Under the pieces are notes generated by a model. It had not been told where the DNA came from. It did not search any database and saw nothing but the letters and a program-made list of their open reading frames with translations. 9,321 nt of DNA from WRDS01 sp964492775 (GTDB lineage Bacteria > Actinomycetota > Coriobacteriia > Anaerosomatales > PHET01): the NCBI GenBank assembly GCA_964492775.1, contig CAZBLH010000045.1:1-9321 (forward strand), written 5' to 3'. Of this stretch, positions 1-6,153 are shown in pieces. Positions within the stretch are counted from its first letter, which is position 1. Each line of letters opens with the position of its first letter. Both the position numbers and the translations under genes were made by a program.

Positions 1-1072
1 CGAGACCGCCAGCGAGTTGCAGCGGGATCCACCGGCGCATCTCGCGCTCGACTCCCGAGGGCGACGTATACGTCGACGAGCCCGTGAAGTTCATCGCGGT
101 GAAGCTCGCGAGTGCACAGCCGAGGGCGAGAGCGCCCCAAGCCCAGATCGGCGGTTGGGCACCGTGTGCGAGATTCGAGCCGAGCGGGATCGCGAGCGCG
201 GGCGTGAGCGTCAAGACTCCGGCGACAACTCCCTTTGCCGAGAAGGCCCGGCCCGGCAGCCAGGGCAGCAGCACCGGGGCGACCAGCGCGCCCGCCACCA
301 CACCGAGCGCCACGCACGCGGCGATCGTGACCACCGGCACCAGCGCCTCCGGAGCCCACAGCGCGCAGGCGGCGACGGCGGCCGCGACGATGACCGCCCC
401 GATCGCGCCCTTTCGGCCCCATAGCACCGAGAGCTCGACGCCAGTAAGCTTCGCCCGCTCGGCGAAGGGGAACGTGACGCGCCTCATCTCGGGAGTGGCC
501 TTGAGGCCGGCATCGAGAAACGCGGGCAGATCGGCGATGCGCACCGGGCCCCACGTCACCGCGTACCGCGTCTGAGTCCTGACTTCGTGGGCGGCGACGC
601 CGGTGGCGGCGAGCTGCGGCAGGATCAGCCGCCGGTGACTCACGACCTGCTCCAGGTGTGCGGAGCGCACCGAGCGGACGACTTCGGCGGTCGAGAACAC
701 GCCCTTGCCTGCCGAGCACCAGACGTTGACCCCACGCGAGTCGAGCACCAGAAGCCACAGGCTGCGTCCGGCGAGCGCGGTCCTAACCGTGTCGAAGGTG
801 AGTTTGTAGTTGGCGGTGACGATGACGGGGCATGTGTCATCCGGATTGCCGAGCGCGTACAGCCCCGGCCGAATGCGATAGTCGTTTCGGTTGATGTTGA
901 GTCGGACCCGAAGGGTGCCCAGACGATCCGCAAGCGTGAGTGTCGTCATGACGCGGGGGATGGGTCCCTCGAACGTGTCCACCGCACCGTCGACCCAAGG
1001 CGATGGGCCGTAGTCGTAGTCGGTGGGAGTCCCGCTGCAGCACGGAGTGCTTGGGCCACAACACTCAGCCAT
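1..1072 (-). CDS. hgcA: HgcA, mercury-methylation corrinoid protein (3' end cut by window edge)
   Basis: Reading the minus strand from ATG 1072 gives 357 open codons to base 1 with no stop, so only the last few residues appear to be missing. The order matches HgcA: an N-terminal lead, a segment ending in ADRLG (residues 48-52), a globular corrinoid domain with VTANYKL (85-91) and LLVLD (107-111), the cap-helix motif NVWCSAGK (116-123) with the invariant Cys119, then ATGVAAH (156-162) and KATPEMR (191-197). Hydrophobic membrane spans follow from about residue 223, and the MNFTGSSTYTSPSGVE-type tail is reached. In the family, HgcA carries a methylcorrinoid that methylates Hg(II) together with the ferredoxin HgcB, whose gene would lie to the left. 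The start overlaps the arsR stop by 8 nt, with an AGAGGGTGA ribosome site at 1079-1087, 6 nt upstream. The motif is odd in having Ser120 where the usual form is NVWCA(A/G)GK. Identity is secure; methylation activity is inferred. Confidence 0.93.
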   Translation of the reverse strand, partial: MAECCGPSTPCCSGTPTDYDYGPSPWVDGAVDTFEGPIPRVMTTLTLADRLGTLRVRLNINRNDYRIRPGLYALGNPDDTCPVIVTANYKLTFDTVRTALAGRSLWLLVLDSRGVNVWCSAGKGVFSTAEVVRSVRSAHLEQVVSHRRLILPQLAATGVAAHEVRTQTRYAVTWGPVRIADLPAFLDAGLKATPEMRRVTFPFAERAKLTGVELSVLWGRKGAIGAVIVAAAVAACALWAPEALVPVVTIAACVALGVVAGALVAPVLLPWLPGRAFSAKGVVAGVLTLTPALAIPLGSNLAHGAQPPIWAWGALALGCALASFTAMNFTGSSTYTSPSGVEREMRRWIPLQLAGGL

Positions 1073-1415
1073 CAGCGGTCACCCTCTCGACAGCGACGCG
1101 CGCGCAGCAGCCGTCCGCATCATCCGACGTGAGCCCGCGAGAACCCGTTGCGGCCTTCTCGGACAGATTCTGGAATGCGTCCACGAGCGAGGCGAGTGCG
1201 GCGGCCTCGAGACGGCAATGCAGCCACGTGCCCTTACGATGGGTCGTCATGAGGCCGGCCTCGCGAAGCTTCTTGATGTGGTGAGAGGCGAGCGCGTTTG
1301 AGATGCCAAGCTCACTGGAGACCTCGCAGACGCACAGTTCGCCGCGCTCGGCGAGTAGCTCGACAATCGCGAGGCGACGGGGGTCGGAGAGGGCTTGGAA
1401 GACCGCGGTGTCCAT
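1065..1415 (-). CDS. ArsR/SmtB-family metal(loid)-responsive repressor
   Basis: A 116-residue winged-helix repressor. FQALSDPRRLAIVELL (residues 6-21) is the typical first helix pair. SSELGISNALASHHIKKLREAGL (33-55) is the recognition helix-turn-helix. HRKGTWLHCRL (59-69) is the wing. ELCVCEV (26-32) matches the arsenic/cadmium-binding ELCVC motif, with Cys28 and Cys30, but the usual third nearby Cys is absent. Cys67 or the C-terminal pair Cys103-Cys104 could complete a thiol site. The gene overlaps hgcA by 8 nt, so the two are almost certainly co-transcribed, and ArsR-like regulators next to hgcAB are known in other methylators. I chose ATG 1415 because a promoter at 1423-1452 would start transcription at or next to it, giving a leaderless message. 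A TTG at 1433 is in frame and would add six residues. Inducer unknown: As(III), Cd(II) or Hg(II) are plausible. Confidence 0.9.
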   Translation of the reverse strand: MDTAVFQALSDPRRLAIVELLAERGELCVCEVSSELGISNALASHHIKKLREAGLMTTHRKGTWLHCRLEAAALASLVDAFQNLSEKAATGSRGLTSDDADGCCARVAVERVTADG

Positions 1416-1422
1416 ACGGCGA

Positions 1423-1452
1423 ATGCTAATCAAATCACCTTTTGATTGTCAA
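1423..1452 (-). promoter_or_regulatory. Probable arsR-hgcA promoter
   Basis: On the minus strand a perfect TTGACA -35 box (1452-1447) is followed after 18 nt by TAGCAT (1428-1423), four of six matches to a -10 box. The A of the arsR ATG lies 8 nt past the -10 box, so the transcript could begin at the start codon. The boxes overlap the tandem inverted repeats, which fits repression by promoter occlusion. Confidence 0.55.
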
Positions 1453-1464
1453 ACGTCTGTTTGA
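1428..1464. promoter_or_regulatory. Tandem ArsR-type operators (two inverted repeats)
   Basis: Two perfect inverted repeats sit side by side upstream of arsR. The first is AATCAAA-N6-TTTGATT at 1428-1447; the second is TCAAAC-N4-GTTTGA at 1449-1464. Their centres are 19 bp apart, about two helical turns, so two repressor dimers could bind the same face. The adjoining half-sites also form TTTGA-N3-TCAAA at 1441-1453. The TCAA/TTGA half-site and the position over the -35 and -10 boxes fit an ArsR/SmtB operator. The same repeats could also affect the divergent DUF72 gene. Confidence 0.7.
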
Positions 1465-1582
1465 TTCACAAGGGTCCACAGGGGCGAGACTTCAGGAGGC
1501 GTCGCGAAGCCGAGCGCTCTGCTCGGGAACAGTCTCTGCAGGAGCCAAGGGAGGCGCAGCGGAGAGCGGAGGACGAGCAGGC
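1448..1582 (+). other. Leader of the DUF72 gene, with a small hairpin
   Basis: This untranslated stretch contains a perfect 6-bp hairpin, CCGAGC-GCTCT-GCTCGG (1510-1526), and several purine-rich GGAGG-like stretches (for example 1495-1500). I see no small ORF with a convincing start. A plus-strand promoter is not clear: TTGATT at 1442-1447 could be a weak -35 box, but the matching -10 position is poor. The hairpin has no T run, so it is not a terminator. Confidence 0.35.
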
Positions 1583-2599
1583 ATGGGGGATGTAGTCGTC
1601 GGCACGTGCTCGTGGACCGACCGGACGATGGTCGCGCGGTGGTACCCGGCCGAGGTCAAGACGGCCGAGCAACGCCTGCGCTACTACGCCGCGCGGTTCG
1701 ACACTGTCGAGGTCGACTCCTCGTTCTACGGGATTCCTCGGCCTGAGTATGCCGAGGCTTGGGTCAGGCGGACGCCGCCGGGGTTCAACTTCCACGTCAA
1801 GGCGTTCGGCATGATGACCGGACATGAGGTAGACGAGCGGGCGCTCCACCCCGAGCTTCGCGACGGGGGTTTCGATTACGGCATCACGCCGAGGGGGCGG
1901 GTCCGTAACCCCGATGACCGCATGTTGGAACGCGCTTTCGACCTGTTCCTCGAGGCGATTCGGCCACTGGATGAAGCGGGCAAGCTCGGCGGCATCCTCC
2001 TGCAGTACCCGCCCTGGTTCACCGCAGTGGACCGCGGCAAGCGCGAGTCGAATCTCGCGACGATCGAGCGCGCCGCGGAGATGCTCTCTCCGCTGCCGTG
2101 TTTCATCGAGTTCCGGCACGCTTCATGGGTCGCCGAGGAGAACCGCGAGCGGGTCATGCGTTTCCTGGCGGACCGCGGCCTCACCTTCGTGGCCGTGGAC
2201 GCCCCGGCTGTCGCCAGCGGTCAGGCGATGCCGCCCTTCTCGGCAGCGACGGCCCCGCTCGGCTACATGCGCTTCCACGGACGGAACCGCGAGATGTGGC
2301 ACGCGCGCACCGTAAGCGCCGCCGACCGCTTCGACTACCTGTACGAGCCCGAGGAGCTCGAGGAGTGGCGCGACTCCATCCGCCAGCTCGCCGAGCAGAC
2401 CGAACGCACTTGGGTCATGTTCAACAACTGCAAATACGACTACGCGCCGACCAATGCTCGGCAGCTTGCAGAGATACTCGGCGATGTCGTGGCACCGCGC
2501 GCCGGCGGGACACCGACGGGACTGCCCGCGGCGGAAGATGGTCAGCACGCTCCCGAAGACGGCAGCCTACCCGGGCCTATCGCCGAGCGCCTGTTCTAG
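1583..2599 (+). CDS. DUF72 (YecE-like) TIM-barrel protein
   Basis: A 338-residue protein of the DUF72/COG1801 family, whose biochemical role is unknown. Family landmarks appear in order: VVVGTCSW at the N-terminus (residues 4-11), a YAARFDTVEVDSSFYGIP segment, FNFHVKAFGMMTGH, LLQYPPWF, FIEFRHASW, VAVDAP, YMRFHGRN and the C-terminal MFNNCKYDYAPTNARQL. The fold is expected to be a cytoplasmic TIM barrel. I chose ATG 1583 because the family begins directly here and a GGAGGA site (1568-1573) lies 9 nt upstream. The open frame reaches back to 1442, but that part is low-complexity and unlike the family. The last 40 or so residues are Gly/Ala/Pro-rich and probably disordered. The gene is divergent from arsR and convergent with the ABC ATPase gene, with only 2 nt between the two stop codons. 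A link to mercury or metal handling is not shown. Confidence 0.9.
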   Translation: MGDVVVGTCSWTDRTMVARWYPAEVKTAEQRLRYYAARFDTVEVDSSFYGIPRPEYAEAWVRRTPPGFNFHVKAFGMMTGHEVDERALHPELRDGGFDYGITPRGRVRNPDDRMLERAFDLFLEAIRPLDEAGKLGGILLQYPPWFTAVDRGKRESNLATIERAAEMLSPLPCFIEFRHASWVAEENRERVMRFLADRGLTFVAVDAPAVASGQAMPPFSAATAPLGYMRFHGRNREMWHARTVSAADRFDYLYEPEELEEWRDSIRQLAEQTERTWVMFNNCKYDYAPTNARQLAEILGDVVAPRAGGTPTGLPAAEDGQHAPEDGSLPGPIAERLF

Positions 2600-2601
2600 C
2601 C

Positions 2602-3312
2602 CTAGTCGCCCTGCAGCCACTGGTTCCTGACGTCCTGGACCAACAGGCCGTCCGATACCTCGAGGATCCGGTCGGTGCGCTGGGCGACCGACTGGTCATG
2701 GGTGACGATCAGGAAGGCGGTTCCGAGCTCCTTGTTGATCTGGCGGAAGAGGTCGTACGCGAGGTCGGTGTTCGCTGTGTCGAGGTTGCCGGTGGGCTCG
2801 TCAGCGAGCACGAGGGCCGGGCGATTCATGAGGGCACGCGCAATCGCAACGCGCTGTTTCTGACCTCCCGAGAGCTGGTTGGCGTTCTTGCCGTCCAGCC
2901 CCTCCAGCCCCAGCAGCGACAGCGCTTCGAGTGCCCTTGCGCGAATCTCATTCGCCGACAGGACTCCCTCGATCAGCGCCGGCATCGCGACGTTCTCGAA
3001 GACCGAGAACTCCGGCAGCAGGTAGTGGAACTGGAAGACGAAGCCGATCAGCTCTCCGCGTGCCTCGGAGCGTTTGGGCTTGGAGAGGGCGGTGGTGTCT
3101 CGGCCGCGGTAGAGCACCCTGCCTTTGGAGGGGGTGTCCAGCAAGCCGAGCAGGTTGAGCAGCGTCGACTTGCCTGATCCGGACTGGCCGATGATCGCGG
3201 CGAACTCGGCCTCGGCGATCTCGAAGTTGACGCCAGCCAGGGCGCGGGTCGCAGACTCGCCCTCGCCGTATGTCTTCTCGAGATCCTCGGCAACGAGGAG
3301 AGCATCAGCCAC
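2602..3312 (-). CDS. ABC transporter ATP-binding protein, LolD/MacB type
   Basis: A 236-residue cytoplasmic ATPase with all ABC motifs intact: Walker A GQSGSGKST (42-50), Q-loop Gln94, signature LSGGQ (147-151), Walker B ending LADEPTGNLD with Asp171-Glu172, and switch His205. The DEPTGNLD form and the length are characteristic of the LolD/MacB/FtsE group, which powers FtsX-fold permeases acting as mechanotransmitters or lipid/lipoprotein and drug exporters. The GTG start at 3312 is supported by AGGTGA (3319-3324) 6 nt upstream. The gene overlaps the stop of the permease gene by 8 nt, so the two are a translationally coupled pair. The substrate cannot be read from the sequence. Confidence 0.93.
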   Translation of the reverse strand: MADALLVAEDLEKTYGEGESATRALAGVNFEIAEAEFAAIIGQSGSGKSTLLNLLGLLDTPSKGRVLYRGRDTTALSKPKRSEARGELIGFVFQFHYLLPEFSVFENVAMPALIEGVLSANEIRARALEALSLLGLEGLDGKNANQLSGGQKQRVAIARALMNRPALVLADEPTGNLDTANTDLAYDLFRQINKELGTAFLIVTHDQSVAQRTDRILEVSDGLLVQDVRNQWLQGD

Positions 3313-4444
3313 CTTGGATCACCTCGATCGGGTCGAGCTTCGATGTGCGCCTTGTGGGTATCACGCTCGAGGCCAGTGCGACGGCGACTCCGATTGCAAA
3401 CGAGATGACCGCGAACCATGGCTGCAGCGTGACCGTGAACGTGACAGGGACGAACGCGAACAGCGCAATCAGCACGCAGGCCAGAATCACGCCGAGCGTC
3501 GAACCACCTAGGCCGAGAAGCAGGGCTTGCCACAGGAAGATTCGGCCCGCTCGGCGATCCGAGAGCCCCATGGCCTTCAGGATGCCGATCTGCCGAGTCT
3601 TCTGGACCGCGGCGATGGCGAGCGTGGAGCCGATGCCAAGCGCGACGGCGACTAGCACGAACGTCTGGATCAGGTAGCTCGAGGACGCCTGGCTCTGGAG
3701 CCCGGCGAGTAGCGAGCCGTTCTGCGCCTGCCACTCGACGATCTCGACGTCGGTAAGCGCGCGACGCCATTCCGCGGCCACCGCTGCGGACTCGAATGGC
3801 TCGATGAGTTGAGCCTCGATCGCCGAGTACTCGCTCGAGCGCCAGCCGAGCAGGGACCGGGACAGTTCTGCCGAGACAAACGCGTTGCGTTCGTTGAAGG
3901 CTGCGGCACCCAGGTCGAACACGCCGGTCACCGTGAGCGATGCCGAGCCACCGGTTGGGAACGTCAGGTTGATGCGGTCGCCCGGGCCGATGCTGTACTT
4001 CTCGGCGAACTCGGCGCCTATGAGGATGTCGTCGGATCCGAACACGGCCTCGCCTTGCTCCAAGCGCGAGGAGACGCCGAAGATCCCGTCAATCTCGGCA
4101 AGCTCACCGCCGAGCAGCACTAGCGGAGCACTCGCACTCTCGTCCTTGTAGAGCGAGGACAGCGACCTGATCTTAGCGATGGCGTCGCCGTCAACGCGCA
4201 CGTCGCGCTCGACAAGGTCACGGACGCGGTCCGAGTACTCGACAGGATCGCCCTCGTCTCGCGCCTGGATGGTGATGTGCGGGGCGGAGCCGATTGTGGT
4301 ATCCACAAGCGAGGCCTGCAGGGACGTGATGAGCGAGCCCACGAAGATCTGTGTCGCTATGCCGACAGCGATGCCTCCCGCGATGAGCACCGACTGGACC
4401 GGGGCCGAGCGCAGGAATCGCCACGCGATCTTCAGGGGGAGCAT
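3305..4444 (-). CDS. ABC transporter permease, FtsX/MacB type
   Basis: A 379-residue membrane protein with the four-helix FtsX/MacB layout. One N-terminal helix (about residues 14-38, SVLIAGGIAVGIATQIF) is followed by a roughly 220-residue extracytoplasmic MacB_PCD-like domain, then three C-terminal helices of the FtsX domain. The first of these contains FVLVAVALGIGSTLAIAAV and the second LLLGLGGSTLGVILACVLIAL. The cytoplasmic segment TRQIGILKAMGLSDRR between them is the typical coupling region contacting the ATPase. I chose ATG 4444, one base after the upstream stop codon, because MLPLKIAWRFLRS is the usual beginning of such permeases and GGGGGA lies just upstream. A GTG at 4477 would add 11 residues. 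No accessory HlyD-like or lipoprotein partner is in the window. In a Gram-positive cell, export or a cell-envelope role is more likely than lipoprotein trafficking to an outer membrane. Confidence 0.9.
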   Translation of the reverse strand: MLPLKIAWRFLRSAPVQSVLIAGGIAVGIATQIFVGSLITSLQASLVDTTIGSAPHITIQARDEGDPVEYSDRVRDLVERDVRVDGDAIAKIRSLSSLYKDESASAPLVLLGGELAEIDGIFGVSSRLEQGEAVFGSDDILIGAEFAEKYSIGPGDRINLTFPTGGSASLTVTGVFDLGAAAFNERNAFVSAELSRSLLGWRSSEYSAIEAQLIEPFESAAVAAEWRRALTDVEIVEWQAQNGSLLAGLQSQASSSYLIQTFVLVAVALGIGSTLAIAAVQKTRQIGILKAMGLSDRRAGRIFLWQALLLGLGGSTLGVILACVLIALFAFVPVTFTVTLQPWFAVISFAIGVAVALASSVIPTRRTSKLDPIEVIQGG

Positions 4445-4445
4445 G

Positions 4446-5123
4446 CTATCCCCCACAACCCGAGTCGGAGCCGACACCCAAAGACGACTCGGTCACAAGG
4501 TCTTCCTCGGGCCAGTCCCCTGAGCGGTCCTGCTCGAACGCGGGCCCTCCCACATCAACACGCACTCCGGGCAACGACGCGCGGATCTTCTCGAGCGTCC
4601 TTCGGAGCTCGACGCGGTTGAAGTGCGTGGCGACCGCGAGCACGACTACATCGGCATCGGCGGCGCGAGCGGCGCCGATGATCTCGGCGCTCGGGGTACT
4701 GGCCCCCAGGAACACCACCTGCCAGCCGGCGAGCATCATACGATCGGCAAGCATCCTCAGGCCGAGGTCGTGTCGCTCCTCTTCGGGGCAGGCAAGGATG
4801 GCCACCTGGTTGCGCGGGGGGACTCTCTCGGCCTGTCGGACCACATCATCGTAGAGAGACTCAACGATGGTCCTGATGGTCGCGCTCGCGAAGTGTTCCT
4901 GCCAGATCGGCGTGGCGCCCTTCTGCCACTCGGTGCCGATCTCGGCTAACAGGGGAGCGAGCACACACACGTAGAGATCGGGGATGGGCATGCCTTGCTC
5001 TCGCACAGCGCGCAAGGCTAGTCGAACGGCTCGGGGCCGGTCACGTTCGCTGAGTGCCTGCGCGATCTGCTTCCGGAGTTCCGGGACGCCGGTGGTGGAG
5101 GAGCGGACTTCCGACAACGTCAT
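4446..5123 (-). CDS. Stand-alone cobalamin-binding protein with CarH-like sensor motif
   Basis: A 225-residue soluble protein with an N-terminal helical B12-binding_2-type cap (about residues 15-100) and a Rossmann-like B12-binding domain (about 105-205). The cap contains W66-x9-E76-H77, the Wx9EH motif of CarH/LitR adenosylcobalamin photoreceptors. The second domain contains E116-x-H118-xx-G121, where the His is the lower axial cobalt ligand, and a distal VGGPAF motif. Unlike CarH there is no MerR-type DNA-binding domain. The residue after the motif Trp is Gln67, where I recall a cobalt-binding His in Thermus CarH. It lies one base upstream of the permease gene, suggesting a B12- or light-dependent accessory to that transporter or a partner of a separate regulator. 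The start is uncertain: GGAGG (5125-5129) is only 1 nt from ATG 5123 but 7 nt from an in-frame TTG at 5117. A corrinoid carrier for a methyltransferase is the alternative. Confidence 0.85.
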   Translation of the reverse strand: MTLSEVRSSTTGVPELRKQIAQALSERDRPRAVRLALRAVREQGMPIPDLYVCVLAPLLAEIGTEWQKGATPIWQEHFASATIRTIVESLYDDVVRQAERVPPRNQVAILACPEEERHDLGLRMLADRMMLAGWQVVFLGASTPSAEIIGAARAADADVVVLAVATHFNRVELRRTLEKIRASLPGVRVDVGGPAFEQDRSGDWPEEDLVTESSLGVGSDSGCGG

Positions 5124-5124
5124 A

Positions 5125-5129
5125 CCTCC
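5125..5129 (-). promoter_or_regulatory. Ribosome binding site of the B12-binding protein gene
   Basis: GGAGG on the minus strand lies 1 nt before ATG 5123, too close for normal initiation, and 7 nt before an in-frame TTG at 5117. Either the TTG is the real start, giving 223 residues, or initiation at the ATG is weak. Confidence 0.5.
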
Positions 5130-5197
5130 GGATTCAGCCTCGTCAGTGTGGCTAACGTGACTCTACCACTCACAGGGGATCAGCTCACTGCCTTCGG

Positions 5198-5761
5198 CTA
5201 GCCCCCTGGGGCCAGCTCCGCAATCACCTCGTCGACTAGGTGGCCTTCGACACTCTCGTCTATTGCGACAAACTTCACGCCGAGAGGGTCGAGCAGCTCC
5301 TTGAGCGCCGCGATATGCGTGCCGGGCACCGGAGCGCTGCTGACCTCGCTCACGGCCGCCGACCACCCCTCTGGGGAGTACTCGCCGCCCCACTCGCCGC
5401 TCGCCGACTTCGTGACCCCGCATGTGGGGCTGCCGTCTACGCCCACGACGCCGACTACGTTGTAGCCGCAGCGCAGGAACTCCCGCACTTGGGCTGCGGT
5501 GTCCTCGGCAAGGCGCTGGCAATGCGCTCGGAATGGTTCGCTCTCGTACTGCTCACGAGTCTGCCCCCAGCGCTTCATGCCGAGCGCGGTCATCTCGGCA
5601 CACGGCATCTGCATGACTCCTATGCCGAGCTCGGCAAGACGGGTCACGAGTGGGTGTACGCCGGCATAGAGCGACAGCCCCTCGACCTTTGAGTTGGCGT
5701 TTACGATGCAGTGGCAGAGGACGGCAATCTTGCGGCCGCGTGCGTCAGTCGGCAGTGGCAT
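5198..5761 (-). CDS. TudS-related putative desulfidase (DUF523-like, CD3072 type)
   Basis: A 187-residue cytoplasmic protein distantly related to DUF523/TudS, the thiouracil desulfidase that uses a [4Fe-4S] cluster held by three cysteines. It shows LCHCIVNANSK (residues 15-25, with Cys16 and Cys18), MPCAEM (52-57, Cys54) and VDGSPTCGV (108-116, Cys114). The three regions have the same order and roughly the same spacing as the cluster cysteines of TudS. The N-terminal LCHCIVNANSKVEG form is that of the subgroup I recall as the CD3072 family. The start ATG shares one base with the DUF302 stop (TGATG) and has no ribosome site of its own, so translation is coupled. Opposite lies an ECF S component like CD3073, the neighbour of CD3072 in Clostridioides difficile, as I recall. 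Removal of sulfur from an imported thio-compound is therefore plausible; substrate unknown. Confidence 0.82.
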   Translation of the reverse strand: MPLPTDARGRKIAVLCHCIVNANSKVEGLSLYAGVHPLVTRLAELGIGVMQMPCAEMTALGMKRWGQTREQYESEPFRAHCQRLAEDTAAQVREFLRCGYNVVGVVGVDGSPTCGVTKSASGEWGGEYSPEGWSAAVSEVSSAPVPGTHIAALKELLDPLGVKFVAIDESVEGHLVDEVIAELAPGG

Positions 5762-6153
5762 CAGGCAACCGCCGCGTCGATGATGGCGATCACTTCTGTC
5801 TCGGCAAGCCCGGCTGCATCACCGAACGCGGTCTCGGGGAACAGGCCGGACACGAAGTTCGGCCGCAGCACTGCAACCTCCACGCCGTCCTCGTCCTCGC
5901 GAACGACGATGGGGCAGGGCAGGTGCAGGGCGAGCCGCGGGTTCATCTCGACCATGCGCGAAGCGTACTTGGATTGGCAGATTTCGACGATGGTCAGCCC
6001 GGTTTCCCAGTTCAAGCCCTTGTTCTCGAAGCGCTGCTTCATGTCGTGCGTGGCGAGCACCGTCCAGCCGGCGTGCGCCGAGGCCTCCTGGACTGCGGTG
6101 ACCGTCTCGGCGAGCGGCTTGGCTGAGCGAGCGATGTACGACATCTCGGCCAT
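5761..6153 (-). CDS. DUF302 domain protein
   Basis: A 130-residue protein of the DUF302 family (function not established). It has the expected N-terminal strand and helix, with a stretch beginning LAETVTAVQEA. The core TVLATHDM resembles the F-x-V-x-x-x-x-D pattern of the family. A segment around the EICQSKYASRMVEMNPRLAL part is followed by LPCPIVVRED, the conserved LPC region with one Cys, and a hydrophobic C-terminal helix. No signal peptide or membrane segment is seen. I chose ATG 6153 because GGGAGGAG (6160-6167) lies 6 nt upstream. An in-frame ATG at 6180 would add nine residues but has no such site. It is the first gene of the minus-strand unit and is coupled to the TudS-like gene by TGATG, so the two proteins probably act on the same compound or form a complex. 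Confidence 0.85.
   Translation of the reverse strand: MAEMSYIARSAKPLAETVTAVQEASAHAGWTVLATHDMKQRFENKGLNWETGLTIVEICQSKYASRMVEMNPRLALHLPCPIVVREDEDGVEVAVLRPNFVSGLFPETAFGDAAGLAETEVIAIIDAAVA

Noticed and set aside
63..74. Perfect 12-bp palindrome GACGTATACGTC
   Set aside because: It lies inside hgcA codons for a Ser-Thr-Tyr-Thr-Ser stretch in a conserved region and has no promoter context; probably coding coincidence.
587..1132. Long plus-strand open frames over 17-1132
   Set aside because: They are antisense to hgcA and arsR, have Arg/Pro/Gly-rich compositions typical of GC-rich shadows, and show no family motifs.
1442..1582. N-terminal extension of the DUF72 frame starting at ATG 1442
   Set aside because: That ATG lies within the operator repeats, the extension is low-complexity, and the family begins at Met 1583 with a good ribosome site.
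2098..3177. 359-codon plus-strand open frame
   Set aside because: It overlaps DUF72 in another frame and lies antisense to the ABC ATPase; both of those have clear family motifs and the long frame has none.
5198..5215. GC-rich hairpin over the stop codon of the TudS-like gene, a possible minus-strand terminator
   Set aside because: The stem of about eight pairs has a very small loop and no U run after it, so an intrinsic terminator is not supported; it may slow readthrough into the B12 gene.
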